A DNA stretch of 64,000 nt. Origin: Amphibalanus amphitrite (taxonomy: Eukaryota; Arthropoda; Thecostraca; Balanomorpha; Balanidae). The DNA is taken from contig NW_024882039.1 in the NCBI RefSeq assembly GCF_019059575.1, positions 62,001 through 126,000 on the forward strand, written 5' to 3'. A model generated the notes under the pieces. It worked only from the letters and a program-made list of their open reading frames with translations, had not been told where the DNA came from and did no database searches. Numbering within the stretch: the first letter of the stretch is position 1; every line of letters starts with the position of its first letter. The position numbers and the translations under genes are program-made. Shown here piece by piece: positions 61,900 to 64,000 of this stretch.

Positions 61900-62620
61900 A
61901 CATACTGGAATGGTTGTCTCCCAAGATGGTTTGTGGATTGAAATTGATACCTACGGTTCGTCGTGCAGTAGTCGAGCATCTTTTTCCTCTCTCTTGAATA
62001 ATTTTGGCATTCTATGAGTATGTGTTTTACAGTGAGGCGGCAGTGAGGCAGTGAGGCAGTTTTGACATTCCGGTTTTTTATTTAAGTGTAAGAATAAGTG
62101 GGTTATTTTAGTACGACCAAAACGCAATCGCGCAATCAATCTTCTCTCTTTGAGGCTAAAGCTAACTAACTATTGGTGTCCAGGGGTTTATTTGAGGGTG
62201 AATAGTTTTAAAAATGTTTTTGAAGTGTCCCACTTCTCCTGAGCCATTCTCTTGCTCTTCTTTTTCAGGTTCGAAAGAAATTCTACCGTTGCTGGCGGTA
62301 TTTTGGCGGGGTGTGGCAGATTTAGGGCTTCTTTGGCGAGATGGTCAGCTTTTCCGTTGGGAAAAAATGTCGCAATGAGGGGGGATCCAGAGAAGTTTGG
62401 GGAATAAAGACAGTGAATTTTGAATTTGAATTATTCTCCATATAAGGGCAAGAAGAAGCAAATTTGGAATGAATGGCTTGAAGAGCTGACAGCGAGTCCG
62501 AAATGATGAAAGCATTTTTTTTTAATTTTCATCTTAAATGATAGTAAAGACTGCCAGGATTGCATTTAGTTCAGCAGAGAAAATTGACGGTCGTTGAGCC
62601 TGGCAGCTTTTCTTTCAACG
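61900..62620 (-). mobile_element. I/R1/Loa-like LINE relic: RNase H domain and C-terminal zinc motif
   Basis: Reading leftwards: FSAELNAILAVFTII (about 62540-62585), AFIISDSLSALQAIHSKF (catalytic Asp region of RNase H, 62460-62515), then GKADHLAKEALNLPHPA (62320-62375). The tail is RRLIARLRFGRTKITHLFLH then NKKPECQNC (62050-62150), the CCHC-like motif that closes many I- and R1-group LINE proteins. RNase H cleaves the RNA strand in RNA:DNA hybrids. The WIPSH-type segment is mutated and frameshifts are present. The RT part is missing. Confidence 0.65.
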
Positions 62621-62812
62621 CCGTAGCTACTGCGCCTCTGGTTCGTCTTACAGCCGCTGCTCCTGTTCTGTTATGGAAGGAAAGAATTATGGAGAGCCCG
62701 GATTTGTTGGGAAGAGTAATCTGTTTTCTTTGAATCCAGGAGATAGATGATTGATTGGGGGGGGGGGGACAATCCACCACGCCACCGGTTTGCGTATGGG
62801 TTGTGGAGGTGG

Positions 62813-63500
62813 TTATGTTGTGTTGTGCAATTCGAAGAAGTGCTTTGAGTCCGCGTCCCCATCTTCTGACTCCAGCTCCAGGCTGAATGGAGCGGCGGCG
62901 GTCGGAGCTGTGGAGTCAGCGCTGCTGACTGCCGCCACCGCCGACTGGGTCTTGCTCTTGGCCCTGCGTATGAACAGGGCGGCAGCTCCAGTCTTTACCA
63001 GCTCCTGGATACGGGAGCGCGTCTCTTCATCCAGGGGGGTCAGCTGCGCGAGGCGCCGGTACCGCGGGTGCAGCGGCAGCACGGGGTGGTGACTGTCACC
63101 TACCTTTCCCTCGAACTTGTCGCCGAGGATTCCTCGCAGCAGCTTGACCTTCAGCTTTTTCACAAGAGGACGGTCGACGGCGTCGCGCTGGACATGGCGG
63201 CGGGACTGCTCTACCATCAGCGGCACCAAGAAGCGTGTCGGCTGTTTCGACGCCGACAGCTGCTTGCTGGCGTCGTCGAAGAAGCCCAGCAGGGACACCA
63301 CCGCCCGCAACTCCTCCTTCTCCAGCTCCTCCATGTGCCGGATCATCTCCTCTCTGTCGGCCACGCCAGCCATCGTGGTCAGGGCGGGGTAGCAGTGGAC
63401 GATTGACTCCAGCATGATGTACTCGGAGTTCCACCTCGTGGGCACCGCAGACTTCAGTCCGCGACCGTTCGGTCTCCCGCCTTTATCTTGATGTTGATGG
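62813..63500 (-). pseudogene. hAT transposase fragment
   Basis: A continuous frame of about 225 residues reads LKSAVPTRWNSEYIMLESIV, AVVSLLGFFDDASKQLSASK, QPTRFLVPLMVEQSRRHV, VKLLRGILGDKFEGKVGDSH and RYRRLAQLTPLDEETRSRIQ. TRWNS..YMLE and the following helical segment are characteristic of the RNase H-like core of hAT transposases and ZBED-type domesticated relatives. The BED finger, the catalytic start and the C-terminal dimerisation region are missing; the frame stops after FFELHNTT. No stop interrupts the preserved part, and codon use looks coding. It is either a young truncated copy or an exon of a larger gene extending off view. Confidence 0.65.
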
Positions 63501-64000
63501 TCGTTCCTCTTATACGGCTTTAGGTCGTTGTTTTAGACCCTCGTGACATTTCTATGACGGCCATAATTCTGCGTGTATGTAAGGATGAAGCAGATAGGAT
63601 AGCCGAAACAATATGTATCCGAGATGCTAGGCCAAATATCAACAACTAAACATCATGACATATTTTGTAAACATCGATAGCGTTTTGTTTTTGGTGACTG
63701 ATGATATCGTTCGTATGTCGCTGTCACACCGGACCGGGCTTGGTTAGGGGCGAGGAGGGCCATGACTCACTTAACTGACTCTTGCTTTACGAACCACCAC
63801 AAAGGGTGTTTTTTCTTTGTGCTATCTTAGCATTGGATAGACGTTTGATTGATATCATGTAACATGATAAAGCGATATTTTCTGATTGGCAGAATTGGAA
63901 GTATGATCGAAAATTGTCACGGATTGTCTGACTGTTCGGTAAAATTCACGGACGTTTGAATAAACGTTTAATTATATGAAGTTTAAATGAACGTTTAATA
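63501..64000. other. Right edge, no gene seen
   Basis: AT-rich. The last 60 bases contain repeated AACGTTTAA(T) words. No supported gene. Confidence 0.3.

Overview
The window looks like a repeat-dominated stretch of an animal nuclear genome, most likely an arthropod (a crustacean is plausible but not shown). The clues are GT-AG introns, a tRNA-derived SINE, and relics of CR1-, Jockey/I-, R2- and L2/RTE-like LINEs together with hAT, piggyBac, mariner/Tc1 and integrase-derived genes. There is no operon structure. I find no complete, clearly functional host gene; nearly every long open frame belongs to a mobile element or to an antisense shadow of one.

Layout. 1-1300 is a GC-rich minisatellite. 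The dominant architecture is a large composite unit present three times in the same orientation: copy 1 about 2290-23330 (expanded by insertions and an internal duplication), copy 2 about 28666-41668, and copy 3 about 41672-52798 (truncated). Copies 2 and 3 are head to tail. Read on the minus strand, each unit carries an integrase-gene last exon, a Tc1-like exon, an R2-like reverse transcriptase, a Ty3-like integrase, a Myb/SANT-like gene fragment, a FAM169-like acetyltransferase-fold exon, a CpG-rich promoter-like block and a LINE ORF1. Copies 1 and 2 are separated by 23330-28666, which holds an integrase-derived gene and a LINE split by a hAT element. 52800-64000 holds scattered relics: HTH-psq, mariner, piggyBac, LINE RNase H and hAT transposase.

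Because the unit is repeated, younger insertions can be read by comparing filled and empty sites inside the window. This gives target-site duplications for many elements: TTAA for a 0.5-kb MITE family, TTAA or TTAT for a family with long G-tract ends, 8 bp for three hAT-type elements, 5 bp for a giant foldback with CACAGTG ends, and 6 bp for the SINE. The best nest (5462-11603) is four layers deep: composite unit, then MITE, then G-tract TTAA element, then a near-complete CR1 LINE.

The most interesting candidate is the G-tract TTAA family. Its members share CCC-starting ends, a G-run/C-run hairpin at each end, and dense two-orientation arrays of AGGTCA, the nuclear-receptor half-site. One member (about 56600-58658) contains a decayed piggyBac transposase, which suggests what mobilised the family. 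Element families were named by recognising motifs by eye, without any database search.
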